A stretch of DNA of 64,000 bases from the NCBI RefSeq assembly GCF_037943105.1, contig NZ_CP149803.1, positions 496,001 through 560,000 on the forward strand, read 5' to 3'. This stretch comes from Pseudomonas sp. TMP9. GTDB taxonomy: Bacteria; Pseudomonadota; Gammaproteobacteria; Pseudomonadales; Pseudomonadaceae. Below are positions 21,047 through 29,029 of the stretch, piece by piece. The notes beneath the pieces were generated by a model that saw nothing but the letters and a program-made list of their open reading frames with translations, made no database searches and was not told the DNA's origin. How positions within the stretch are numbered: position 1 is the first letter of the stretch; the number at the start of each line of letters is the position of its first letter. The translations under genes were made by a program, and so were the position numbers.

Positions 21047-21931
21047 ATGCGTATGCGGCTGATGGTGTTGGGTGGCGGAAGCGCGCTGGGGCAGGCGTTG
21101 ATCCGTCTTGGGGCTGAAGACGATATTGGCTTTCTGGCGCCGAAACCGCCGGCTTCAGGCTGGGATCCTGCCAGCCTGACCCAGCTACTGGACGACACCC
21201 GCCCGGATGTCGTGGTCAACTTGGCCTATTACTTCGACTGGTTTCAAGCCGAAAGGGTTAGCGACGCGCAGTTTGCTGCTCAAGAGCGCTCCATCGAGCG
21301 CCTGGCTGAGCTTTGTCAGCATCACCAAATCCGCTTGGTGCAACCCTCCAGTTATCGCGTGTTCGATGGCGTAAGGGCCACGGCTTACAGCGAAAAAGAA
21401 GAGCCGGTGCCACTCGGCATGCGTGGCCAAGCGCTGTGGCGTTTCGAGCAGCGTGTGCGCGCGACGTGCCCGCGTCATGTGTTGCTGCGTTTCGGTTGGT
21501 TGCTGGATGACAGCGCCAATGGTTTGCTCGGGCGCTTCCTTACTCGCCTCGCTCACGATCAGCCGCTGCTGCTGGCCGATGACCGGCGTGGCAATCCGAC
21601 GCCGGTTGATGATGCTGCGCGGATCATTCTTGCCGTGCTTAAGCAGCTCGATTGCCAGGCGCCGCTGTGGGGTACTTATCATTACGGCGGGCATGAGGCG
21701 ACCACCTCGCTGGCGCTGGGTCAGGCGGTACTCAGTGAAGCGCGTACGTTGCGCAGTAATCTGCTGGATGAGATCAGCGCTCAGCCGCACAGCGCGCGTT
21801 CGGACGCTGCCGAAGAGCCCCAGCATGCAGTCTTATCATGCAAGAAAATCCTCCACACCTTCGGCATAAAGCCGCGCGCCTGGCGCTCGGGTTTGCCGAG
21901 CCTACTGGATCGTTATTACCGTCATGCCTAA
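21047..21931 (+). CDS. Sugar nucleotide-binding protein, RmlD-like (SDR family)
   Basis: The 294-residue protein resembles the dTDP-4-dehydrorhamnose reductase (RmlD) substrate-binding family. The N-terminus MRMRLMVLGGGSALGQALIR has a glycine-rich NAD(P)-binding turn, and a middle segment RLVQPSSYRVFDG corresponds to the SDR active-site strand, but a standard YxxxK pair is not clear. The open frame continues upstream to 20855 without conservation; ATG 21047 (or 21053) is the likely start, and neither has a Shine-Dalgarno site. It overlaps the next gene by 8 nt, so the two are co-translated. The pair also neighbours oprG/ompW in P. aeruginosa. Substrate unknown. Confidence 0.78.
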   Translation: MRMRLMVLGGGSALGQALIRLGAEDDIGFLAPKPPASGWDPASLTQLLDDTRPDVVVNLAYYFDWFQAERVSDAQFAAQERSIERLAELCQHHQIRLVQPSSYRVFDGVRATAYSEKEEPVPLGMRGQALWRFEQRVRATCPRHVLLRFGWLLDDSANGLLGRFLTRLAHDQPLLLADDRRGNPTPVDDAARIILAVLKQLDCQAPLWGTYHYGGHEATTSLALGQAVLSEARTLRSNLLDEISAQPHSARSDAAEEPQHAVLSCKKILHTFGIKPRAWRSGLPSLLDRYYRHA

Positions 21932-22856
21932 CTCAGGCCCTGTTTTGGTTACCGGCGGTGCCGGTTTTATTGGTTCGCACTTGGTCGATGCGCTGTTGGC
22001 GCAGGGCCACAGCGTGCGGGTGTTGGATAACCTGTCGATGGGCAAGCGGGCTAATCTGCCGCTGGATAATCCGCGCCTGCATTTTATTCAGGGTGATGTA
22101 GCTGATGCCGCCGTGGTGGCGCAGGCCGTTGCCGGTTGTGCGGCGGTGGCGCACCTCGCGGCCGTAGCGTCCGTACAGGCGTCGGTGGATGAGCCAGCCG
22201 CCACCCATCAAAGCAATTTTGTCGGCACGTTGAATGTCTGCGAGGCGATGCGCCTGCATGGCGTTAAGCGCGTGTTGTTTGCCTCCAGTGCGGCGGTCTA
22301 TGGCAACAACGGCGAAGGTCAGGCCATCCGTGAAGATACCGCCAAGGCCCCACTGACGCCTTACGCGGCAGACAAGCTGGCCAGTGAGCATTACCTGGAC
22401 TTTTACCGCCGCCAGCATGGCCTAGAACCGGCGGTCTTTCGTTTCTTTAATATCTTCGGACCGCGCCAAGATCCATCTTCGCCGTACTCTGGCGTTATCA
22501 GTATTTTCACTCAGCGGGCCCAGCAGGGTCTGCCGATCAGTGTGTTTGGCGACGGTGAGCAAACCCGCGATTTTTTCTTTATCGCCGATTTAGTGGTCTT
22601 GCTGATGCAGGCGCTGAATGCACCGCATGTAGTGGAAGGTGCCGTTAATGTTGGTTGGAACCAGGCGGTCAGTATCAATCAGCTGCTGTCTGCGGTCGGT
22701 CAACTCTGTGCTGGCTTGCCTGAGGTCGCTTACTTGGCAGGTCGTGCTGGCGATATCCGCCACTCGCGCGCGTCTATTGAGCGCTTAACGCTGGCCTATC
22801 AATTACCAACCCCTACGCCACTTATTGAGGGGTTAAGGTGCTTATTGCAGGCCTGA
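21924..22856 (+). CDS. NAD-dependent epimerase/dehydratase
   Basis: This is a 310-residue extended short-chain dehydrogenase of the GalE/WcaG kind. It has the Rossmann motif TGGAGFIGSH (residues 10-19), the active-site pair in YAADK (YxxxK), the serine strand FASSAAVYG, and RFFNIFGPRQDPSSPYSGVI, which is typical of nucleotide-sugar 4-epimerases. It probably epimerises a UDP- or dTDP-sugar for surface polysaccharide, but the sequence alone does not define the sugar. It overlaps the preceding gene by 8 nt and ends at a strong terminator. Confidence 0.88.
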   Translation: MPNSGPVLVTGGAGFIGSHLVDALLAQGHSVRVLDNLSMGKRANLPLDNPRLHFIQGDVADAAVVAQAVAGCAAVAHLAAVASVQASVDEPAATHQSNFVGTLNVCEAMRLHGVKRVLFASSAAVYGNNGEGQAIREDTAKAPLTPYAADKLASEHYLDFYRRQHGLEPAVFRFFNIFGPRQDPSSPYSGVISIFTQRAQQGLPISVFGDGEQTRDFFFIADLVVLLMQALNAPHVVEGAVNVGWNQAVSINQLLSAVGQLCAGLPEVAYLAGRAGDIRHSRASIERLTLAYQLPTPTPLIEGLRCLLQA

Positions 22857-22868
22857 AAAACAGGCAAT

Positions 22869-22899
22869 AAAAAGCCGGCTGCGCGAGCCGGCTTTTTTC
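22869..22899. terminator. Bidirectional terminator between epimerase and ompW
   Basis: AAAAGCCGGCT, loop GCGCG, AGCCGGCTTTTTT. It lies between convergent genes, 12 nt after the epimerase stop and 13 nt from the ompW stop, with A and T tracts on opposite sides. Confidence 0.92.
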
Positions 22900-22911
22900 T
22901 GGGCGTTAGGC

Positions 22912-23595
22912 TTAGAACTTGTAGCCCAAGCCAACCATGTAAACGAGTGGGTCGACGTCTACATCCACTTTGACCTTGCTGCCATTAAGTGTAGTGGTAC
23001 CGGTGGTTTCGATATCGATATAGCGCACTTGGGCGTTGAGCATAACGTTGTCGGTCAGCATATAGTCCATGCCCACTTGTGCCGCCAAGCCCCAAGAGTC
23101 TTTCATGTCCAGGCCGCTGAAGCCTTTACTTTTGGCTTCGCTACTTAATTCAGTGTCGAAAAACCACGTGTAGTTAATGCCGGCGCCAACATAGGGTTGG
23201 AAGGCTGAGCTGCCATCTAGCGGGTAGTACACCACGCTCAGGGTTGGCGGCAGGTGCTTCAGCTCACCCAGATTGCCGTTCAAGCCAGCGAATATACCCG
23301 GCATGCCTTTTACACCTACGTCATGGCTAAACGGTGTGGCAGCCAGTAGTTCAATACCTACGTTGTTGGTCAGCATGTAGGCGAAGTTCAAGCCCAGCTG
23401 AGTGTCGCTGTCCAGAGTTGCCTCAGTACCGGGCACGTCATTGAGACCGGCAACCCAGATGTCGCTGCTGCTTTCCTGCGGATCAACAGTAATCGCGCCG
23501 GCACGCACGATGATGTCGCCAGCCTGGTGCGCGTGCGCCAGTGGGGCGGCAATAGCCAGGGCCAGCAGTGAAGCGGTAAAGAGTGATGTGCGCAT
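22912..23595 (-). CDS. ompW: Outer membrane protein OmpW (OprG/AlkL family)
   Basis: OmpW proteins are eight-stranded outer-membrane barrels with a lateral opening that admit small hydrophobic molecules. The 227-residue protein has a signal peptide (MRTSLFTASLLALAIAAPLA, cleavage after AHA), the family motifs PTLSVVYYPLDGSSAFQPYVGAGINY (given as PTLSVVYYPLD and QPYVGAGINYTWF) and the C-terminal YMVGLGYKF ending in phenylalanine for Bam recognition. It is transcribed alone, divergent from the TonB operon, with a candidate Anr site upstream. OprG in P. aeruginosa is known to be induced under anaerobic conditions. Confidence 0.93.
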   Translation of the reverse strand: MRTSLFTASLLALAIAAPLAHAHQAGDIIVRAGAITVDPQESSSDIWVAGLNDVPGTEATLDSDTQLGLNFAYMLTNNVGIELLAATPFSHDVGVKGMPGIFAGLNGNLGELKHLPPTLSVVYYPLDGSSAFQPYVGAGINYTWFFDTELSSEAKSKGFSGLDMKDSWGLAAQVGMDYMLTDNVMLNAQVRYIDIETTGTTTLNGSKVKVDVDVDPLVYMVGLGYKF

Positions 23596-23637
23596 GATGG
23601 GCTCCCATAAAGCATCGGTTCGTATTGGCTGAGTGCG

Positions 23638-23678
23638 ATGGTAGGGCGCGGGGAAAAACGTCTGTTGATCCAGCTCAA
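23638..23678 (-). promoter_or_regulatory. Candidate Anr/FNR-dependent promoter of ompW
   Basis: TTGAT-CCAG-CTCAA (23665-23678) matches nine of ten bases of the FNR/Anr half-sites TTGAT-N4-ATCAA. On the minus strand a -10-like TACCAT (23643-23638) puts the transcription start near 23631, about 41 bp from the centre of the site, the class II position for FNR-type activators. ompW starts at 23595. Confidence 0.6.
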
Positions 23679-23767
23679 TAAAGTAGTGAGCTATCTAAAA
23701 TTTCATGTTGTTGACCCTAGATCGTCGCTTACGCTGCCTGAGCCAACGCTGTTGGCTGAGTGCAAGG

Positions 23768-23809
23768 TTGCCTGAGGATGTGATGCAGTTGATAATGGTT
23801 CTCTTTATT
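23768..23809 (+). promoter_or_regulatory. TonB-operon promoter overlapped by a Fur box
   Basis: TTGCCT (23768-23773) and GATAAT (23791-23796) form a promoter with a 17-bp spacer. The 19-mer at 23791-23809, GATAATGGTTCTCTTTATT, matches the Fur consensus at 14 of 19 positions and covers the -10 and start site, where Fur binding would block transcription. The first gene starts at 23836 with AAGGAA upstream. Confidence 0.7.
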
Positions 23810-23835
23810 GCCGCCCCATTTACAAGGAATACTCC

Positions 23836-24606
23836 ATGACCCCTCTGCCGAAGCGCCTGCTGGCAGCCGCTCTGGTTCTGGCCAGCGCGCCGCTCGCGGC
23901 CACCTCTTTGGACGCCGCGCTGGATGAAAGCCAGCAACTGGCTGCCGAGGCCAAGGCCTCACAGGCGCGTGTCGAGCAGCTTGATGACGCCAGTCGGAGC
24001 ATGCTCAGCGAATACCGCAACGCGCTGCAGCAAGCCGAAGCGCTGCAAGGCTATAACGCTCAGCTGCGCGAATTGGTGGCGGCGCAGCGTAAAGAGCTGG
24101 CGGGTTATCAGCAGCAACTCGACGGCATTGAGCGCACTCAAGAGGCCGTCACCCCGCAGATGCGACGTATGGTTGAAGTATTAGGGGAATTTATCGCCGC
24201 CGATTTGCCGTTTCTGCCGGATGAGCGCAGCGACCGTCTGGCTCAGTTGCAGGACTTACTGCCGCGCGCCGATGTCAGCTTGGCTGAGAAGTATCGGCGC
24301 ATCCTTGAAGCCTATCAGGTCGAGAGTGATTACGGCCGCACCCTGGAAGCGTGGCGCGGTGAACTGCCGAGTGACGGTGCCTCGCGCAGCGTTGAGTTTC
24401 TCCGTCTAGGCCGGGTGATGCTGTATTTCCAGACCCTCGATGGCCATGAAAGCGGTTGGTGGAACCCACAAGCGCGTAGCTGGCAAATCCTTGACGGCAG
24501 TGCGCGACGCCCACTGCGTCACGCCATCGCGATTGCCCGCCAAGAACAGGCGCCGGTGTTGCTCGCCCTGCCAATCAAGACCCAAGCCTTGGAGGCCAAG
24601 CCATGA
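23836..24606 (+). CDS. DUF3450 periplasmic coiled-coil protein of the TonB operon
   Basis: The 256-residue protein has a signal peptide (MTPLPKRLLAAALVLASAPL, cleavage after AAT or nearby) and a long helical, glutamine- and alanine-rich coiled coil (residues about 25-100) before a globular C-terminus containing FQTLDGHESGWWNP. This is the DUF3450 family, which heads TtpC-type TonB operons in Vibrio and relatives. No enzymatic motif is seen; a structural or regulatory role in the TonB complex is inferred from context. Its TGA overlaps the next ATG by 4 nt. Confidence 0.82.
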   Translation: MTPLPKRLLAAALVLASAPLAATSLDAALDESQQLAAEAKASQARVEQLDDASRSMLSEYRNALQQAEALQGYNAQLRELVAAQRKELAGYQQQLDGIERTQEAVTPQMRRMVEVLGEFIAADLPFLPDERSDRLAQLQDLLPRADVSLAEKYRRILEAYQVESDYGRTLEAWRGELPSDGASRSVEFLRLGRVMLYFQTLDGHESGWWNPQARSWQILDGSARRPLRHAIAIARQEQAPVLLALPIKTQALEAKP

Positions 24607-25949
24607 GCCGTCGTGTTCTCGCTTTTGCCTTGGCGCTACTGCCCGCGCTGGCCGGCGCGGCTGAACCGCTAACGCCGGAACAATTGCTGCAGCGTATTCG
24701 CAGTGAGCGTGCGGCCGAAGTCAGCGCCATGCACAGCCGCGAGCAAGCGTTTATTGCGCAGGGTAGCGAGCGTGCGCAACTGCTCGCCAGCGCGCGCCGC
24801 GCCTTGGCGACACAAAAGGCCGAAGCGGATCAGCTAAAGGCAGAGTTTGATCGTCAGGAAGGTCTGCTGGCTGAGCAGGAAAAGCTGCTGACTCAGCACG
24901 TCGGCCATCTTGGCGAGTTGTTTGCTGTGGTGCGCCAGAGCGCTGGTGACGTCGCCGGCCAGTGGCAAGACAGCCTGCTCAACGCCCAATACCCGCAGCG
25001 TCTGGCAAGCCTTAAAGCATTGGCTGAAAGCCGCAGCCTGCCATCCGCCGCTGACCTTGATGGCTACTGGATGCTGTTGCTCGAAGACCTCACGGCCAGC
25101 GGCCGGGTCGAACAACTGCACGTGCCGGTGGTCGGCGCTGATGGTTTACGCACCACCCAGAGGGTGTTGCGCGTGGGTACATTCTCCGCCTACAGCGATG
25201 CGGCCTTCCTGCGTTATGACGCGGATGCCGGCGAGCTGCTGGCGCCGCCGCGTCAGCCTTCTGGTTTTGCTCAGGTTACAGACTTCATGCAGAGCAGCGC
25301 CGCAGTGGCCAGCCTGCCGATTGATCCGAGCCGCGGCACGCTGCTGGCGCAGTTACAGCGTCAGCCGCAATTGTGGGATCGCGTGCAGCAGGGCGGTTTG
25401 GTGGGCTGGGTGATTATTGCCCTCGGCGTATTCGGTCTACTGCTGGCGGCTTGGCGCATGGTCTACCTGACCCGCGTAGGTCGCCGTGTCAGTGTGCAGA
25501 TGCATAACCTCAGCGCGCCGCGTACCGACAACCCGCTAGGCCGGATCATCGGCGTGCTGGGGCCAGCACCACAGTTGGCGGACCTGGAAACATTGGAATT
25601 GAGGCTTGATGAAGCCATCTTGCAGGAAACCCCGCCGCTGGAAAAAGGCCAAGGCCTGCTCAAGCTGCTCAGCGCCGTGGCGCCGCTGCTCGGCCTGCTG
25701 GGAACCGTGACCGGCATGATCGTTACGTTTCAGGCCATTACCCAAGGCGGTGGCGGTGACTCCCGATTGATGGCGGATGGCATCTCGCAAGCACTGGTCA
25801 CCACTGTGCTGGGCCTGGTGGTGGCGATTCCGTTGCTGTTCCTGCACACCCTGCTGGCCAGTCGCAGCAAGGGCTTGATCCAGCTACTCGAACAACAAAG
25901 CGCCGGGCTGATTGCCCTGCACCTGTCCGGGGCGCCGCGTCGTGACTGA
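24603..25949 (+). CDS. ttpC: TtpC-like ExbB-family protein with periplasmic coiled-coil extension
   Basis: The 448-residue protein starts with a signal peptide (MSRRVLAFALALLPALAGAA), continues with a periplasmic coiled coil and a DUF-like domain (to about residue 260), and ends with a MotA/TolQ/ExbB proton-channel module: a membrane helix (WVIIALGVFGLLLAAW), a cytosolic loop, and two helices with LSAVAPLLGLLGTVTGMIVTF. This layout matches TtpC, the fourth essential component of the Vibrio TonB2 system. The gene overlaps its predecessor by 4 nt and its successor by 8 nt. Confidence 0.85.
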   Translation: MSRRVLAFALALLPALAGAAEPLTPEQLLQRIRSERAAEVSAMHSREQAFIAQGSERAQLLASARRALATQKAEADQLKAEFDRQEGLLAEQEKLLTQHVGHLGELFAVVRQSAGDVAGQWQDSLLNAQYPQRLASLKALAESRSLPSAADLDGYWMLLLEDLTASGRVEQLHVPVVGADGLRTTQRVLRVGTFSAYSDAAFLRYDADAGELLAPPRQPSGFAQVTDFMQSSAAVASLPIDPSRGTLLAQLQRQPQLWDRVQQGGLVGWVIIALGVFGLLLAAWRMVYLTRVGRRVSVQMHNLSAPRTDNPLGRIIGVLGPAPQLADLETLELRLDEAILQETPPLEKGQGLLKLLSAVAPLLGLLGTVTGMIVTFQAITQGGGGDSRLMADGISQALVTTVLGLVVAIPLLFLHTLLASRSKGLIQLLEQQSAGLIALHLSGAPRRD

Positions 25950-26490
25950 TTGGCTGGCGCTGTGGCTGCGGGTGGTCGACAGCGGCCATGCCTTGCTGGA
26001 TTTTATGAGCGCCGGCGGCGCGGTGATGTGGGCGCTGGCTGCGTTGTGCGTGGTGTTCTGGACCTTGGTCTTTGAGCGCTTTTGGTACATGCGCCGGGTG
26101 TTCCCCGAGTGGGTCAGCGAACGCCGACAAGCCTGGCAGCAGGTGCTCAGTGATGACACCGGCAACTGGCAACGCGCGGTGCGCAGTGCCTGGCTGGCGC
26201 AAGCGCAACAGCGTTTGCTGGGGCCGCTGCGTCTGGGCAAGACCTTGGTGGCCATGTACCCGCTGCTGGGGCTGCTCGGCACGGTCAGCGGCATGGTCGC
26301 CGTGTTTGACGTGCTGGCCATTAACGGCACTGGCAACCCGCGCGGCATGGCCGCTGGCGTCTGGCAAGCCACCCTGCCGACCCTGGCCGGGATGGTTTTA
26401 GCCATTACTGGATTGTTTAGCTTGGCGCGTCTTGAACGTGACGCCCGCCGGGCCCTTGAGCAGCTGGCTGATCAGCTGCGACACGACTGA
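25942..26490 (+). CDS. exbB: ExbB-type proton channel protein
   Basis: The 182-residue protein is a short ExbB of the TonB2 type with three membrane helices and the channel motif PLLGLLGTVSGMVAVF. With ExbD it uses the proton gradient to energise TonB. The best start is GTG 25942, in a GTGACTGA overlap with the previous gene; the frame is open to 25912, but no other start gives the expected N-terminus before the first helix. exbD follows after 11 nt. Confidence 0.88.
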   Translation: MTDWLALWLRVVDSGHALLDFMSAGGAVMWALAALCVVFWTLVFERFWYMRRVFPEWVSERRQAWQQVLSDDTGNWQRAVRSAWLAQAQQRLLGPLRLGKTLVAMYPLLGLLGTVSGMVAVFDVLAINGTGNPRGMAAGVWQATLPTLAGMVLAITGLFSLARLERDARRALEQLADQLRHD

Positions 26491-26501
26491 GATAACCTCC
26501 C

Positions 26502-26912
26502 ATGAGAATGCGCCGTCACCATCAGCAAGACGAAGACACCGGCATCGACCTGACGCCCATGCTCGACGTGGTTTTCATCATGCTGATCTTTTTTATCGTC
26601 ACCAGCTCCTTTATCAAAGAGTCCGGTGTCGACGTGCAGCGGCCCCAAGCGCAAACCGCCAGCGCGCAGGACAAGGGCAATATCCTGATTGCCATCACCG
26701 CCGACGGGCAGGTATGGATGGATAAAAAGATTGTCGATGTACGCAGCGTTCGCGCCCTGGTTGAGCGTATGCGTGTTGACCAGCCAGAAGGGGCGGTGGT
26801 GGTGCAAGCCGACCAGGACGCACGCACCGGTTTAGTGGTGCAAGTGATGGATCAGGCGCGCCTAGCTGGCGTGCAGGACGTTGCCTTGGCCGCAACCGTG
26901 GGCGCACTCTGA
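26502..26912 (+). CDS. exbD: ExbD-type biopolymer transport protein
   Basis: The 136-residue protein has one membrane helix carrying the proton-path aspartate D22 in IDLTPMLDVVFIMLIFFIVT, then a periplasmic domain (KGNILIAITADGQVWMDKK). It is of normal length for the family. The stop overlaps the tonB start (TGATG). Confidence 0.94.
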   Translation: MRMRRHHQQDEDTGIDLTPMLDVVFIMLIFFIVTSSFIKESGVDVQRPQAQTASAQDKGNILIAITADGQVWMDKKIVDVRSVRALVERMRVDQPEGAVVVQADQDARTGLVVQVMDQARLAGVQDVALAATVGAL

Positions 26913-27619
26913 TGCGCTTACCCCTGTCATTCTTTGCGGCCTGTTTGATGGCGCTGGCGCTGTTTGGTCTGATGCTCTTTATGGTCGCGCCGCCCAGTAG
27001 CACGCCCAGCGATGAGCCGTTGACGGTGGCCAATTTCGTCCGTCTCGACGGCGACTCCAGCGACACGGCCACGCGCACGCGCCAGCAAGCGCCGCAACCG
27101 CCACAAGCACAAACGCCACAGACGCCTGCGCCGCCCACGCCGATGACCGCGACGCCCAGCGCCACTTTGCCAACGCTGGACTTACCGGTGCCAAGCTTGA
27201 GCAGCGGTATCGCCGTTACTAGCGCGCCGACGCCGAGCTTGAGTGGGCTGGCTGCTGGCGCTTCTGCGCCAAGCGCGGCGACGCCCGGCGCTCCCGCACC
27301 CAGCGACACCGATGGCGATGGCGGCCAGCCGGGCGGGGCGCAGAGCGATGTGATGCCGCTTAATGATGTCCGCCCGGATTACCCGCGCTATGCCTTACAG
27401 CGCGGCATCGAGGGCCACGTAAAGCTGGGGTTCACCATTAACCGCGCCGGTGCGGTAGAAAACGTCCGGGTAATCGAGGCCAGTCCGCAAAACGTATTTG
27501 AGCGAGAAGCGCGCCGCGCTGCTGTGCGCTGGCGTTTTACCCCGCGTACTGAAGGCGGTTTGGCGGTGTCCCGCGAGGCGGTTAAAACCCTGTACTTCCG
27601 CTTAGAAGGGGGCCGCTGA
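26912..27619 (+). CDS. tonB: TonB-family energy transducer
   Basis: TonB spans the periplasm and opens outer-membrane receptors. The 235-residue protein has an N-terminal membrane anchor (LPLSFFAACLMALALFGLML), a long proline-, alanine- and threonine-rich spacer (about residues 55-145), and a TonB C-terminal domain with NDVRPDYPRYALQRGIEGHV and VRWRFTP (about residues 150-235). It lies in an ExbB-ExbD-TonB order typical of TonB2 systems. Confidence 0.93.
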   Translation: MRLPLSFFAACLMALALFGLMLFMVAPPSSTPSDEPLTVANFVRLDGDSSDTATRTRQQAPQPPQAQTPQTPAPPTPMTATPSATLPTLDLPVPSLSSGIAVTSAPTPSLSGLAAGASAPSAATPGAPAPSDTDGDGGQPGGAQSDVMPLNDVRPDYPRYALQRGIEGHVKLGFTINRAGAVENVRVIEASPQNVFEREARRAAVRWRFTPRTEGGLAVSREAVKTLYFRLEGGR

Positions 27620-27620
27620 G

Positions 27621-28724
27621 ATGCATCGTTTAATCGTGTTAATGGCGCTATGGGTGACGGGTGTCGCGCAGGCGGCTGAGTGGAATATTGACCCGCTGGT
27701 GTTTCGCGCACTGGATGCGGCGCAAACCGCGCAGAAACAGGGTGATTACACTGCCGCACGGCGTGCATTGGGCGCTGCCAGCGGCCAGCCGGGCAGCCTA
27801 GAAGAGGCTTTGCTGTGGCGCAGCCGCGGCTACCTTGCTTGGGCCGAAGGGCAAAATGGCCAAGCCATCGAGTTGCTGGAAAAAGTGCGCAAAAGCGGCA
27901 CGCTGGACGCCGAGCTGCAAATGGCTGAAACGCTGAACCTGGCCCGGCTGAACTTGAGCGAGCAGCGTTATCCGCGAGTGTTGAACCTGCTCACGCCGCT
28001 ACACGCTGACGCCGATACCCATGAAGATGTGCTGCAGATGCTGGTGCAGGCCTATCAGGGCCTCGGTCAGTCAGTCAAAGCGCTGCCACTGGCTGAGCGT
28101 TATGTGCAGGCTAATCCCGACGCGGCGGACAGTTGGTTGCAGTTTCTGGTGGCGATCAATGCGGATGCCAAGCGTTACCTGGCGGCCGAGCGTTGGCAGC
28201 GCCAATTGCTGACGCGTCAGCCGAATAATGTGCAGGGTTGGCGTCAGTTGGCTGCGTTGCAGCAGCTTAGTGGCCGTCATGATAAATCCCTAGCAACCCT
28301 GCGTGCGGCCTACCAGAAGGGGCTGCGCTTTAGTGAAAGTGAGTTGGACAGTTTGGTCCTGCTTGCCGGGGCTGCTGAGCAACCTTGGCAGGGGGCCAAA
28401 CTACTCGGCGGCATGCTCGAACAAGGCCTGCTGCCGCGCACCCACATGCGCGAGGAACAGCTGGGTTTGCTCTGGTGGCAGGCGCGTGAACGGCAACAGG
28501 CCGCGCAGATTTACCGCGAACTGGCCGCTCGCTCAGGTAATGCCAAGCACTGGCTGCACCTGGCCCAACTGGAGCTGGAGCAGGCGCGCTGGCAAGCTGG
28601 GCTGGAGGCGTTACGACACGCCGAACGTGCCGGTGCCGAGCGCAGTAAAGTCCGCGCCTGGCGCAGCTGGGCTGAAAGCGAGATGAGCGTCGAGCGTGAA
28701 AAACACGTGGCTAGCGCGGGTTAA
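27621..28724 (+). CDS. TPR-repeat protein of the TonB operon
   Basis: The 367-residue protein has a signal peptide (MHRLIVLMALWVTGVAQAAE) and is almost all helical tetratricopeptide-like repeats (for example LLWRSRGYLAWAEGQNGQAI and SWLQFLVAINADAKRYLAAE). TPR proteins end the equivalent TonB2 operons in Vibrio. The role is probably protein-protein contact in the periplasm. It begins 1 nt after tonB and is the last gene before a very long hairpin. Confidence 0.82.
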   Translation: MHRLIVLMALWVTGVAQAAEWNIDPLVFRALDAAQTAQKQGDYTAARRALGAASGQPGSLEEALLWRSRGYLAWAEGQNGQAIELLEKVRKSGTLDAELQMAETLNLARLNLSEQRYPRVLNLLTPLHADADTHEDVLQMLVQAYQGLGQSVKALPLAERYVQANPDAADSWLQFLVAINADAKRYLAAERWQRQLLTRQPNNVQGWRQLAALQQLSGRHDKSLATLRAAYQKGLRFSESELDSLVLLAGAAEQPWQGAKLLGGMLEQGLLPRTHMREEQLGLLWWQARERQQAAQIYRELAARSGNAKHWLHLAQLELEQARWQAGLEALRHAERAGAERSKVRAWRSWAESEMSVEREKHVASAG

Positions 28725-28728
28725 TCGG

Positions 28729-28795
28729 CTGTCCGTTTGCTGCCAATAAAAAGCCATACATTAGGTCTGGTTTTTTATTGGCAGCAAACGGACAG
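28729..28795. repeat. Very long perfect hairpin after the TonB operon
   Basis: Bases 28729-28752 and 28772-28795 are perfect 24-bp inverted repeats (outer ends CTGTCCG/CGGACAG). Four more inner pairs (28753-28756 with 28768-28771, one G-U) extend the stem to 28 bp with an 11-nt loop. The A and T tracts (AATAAAAA/TTTTTATT) are inside the stem rather than after it. It can act as a terminator, but it is far longer than the others here and looks like a palindromic element. Confidence 0.85.
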
Positions 28796-28805
28796 GGTGC
28801 CTTAT

Positions 28806-29015
28806 GTAGCCCGGATGTAATCCGGGAAAAGCCTCCTATGCGCTAATAAGTAAGGTGGGTTTGCCGCATGCAGTCATTGCCAGGTATCACGCAGTCTGGG
28901 GTGCGGCGTAACCCACCATTAGCGCAACGCGGTGGATCGCGAGGTGGGTTACGCGCCGCGTCATGATCGTGTTTGCTTGATCGGCCGGCGCATTGCGACG
29001 CGGACCCACCCTACG
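28806..29015. repeat. Degenerate intergenic repeat block
   Basis: No gene is seen between 28725 and 29029. A palindrome CCCGGAT-GTA-ATCCGGG lies at 28810-28826. Beyond it, paired modules AGGTGGGTT (28855 area, 28941 area) and AACCCACC (28912 area) or GGACCCACCCTACGGGCC (near 29000) alternate in orientation, a pattern of dispersed intergenic repeats common in pseudomonads. Confidence 0.55.
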
Positions 29016-29029
29016 GGCCTTAAGGCGTT

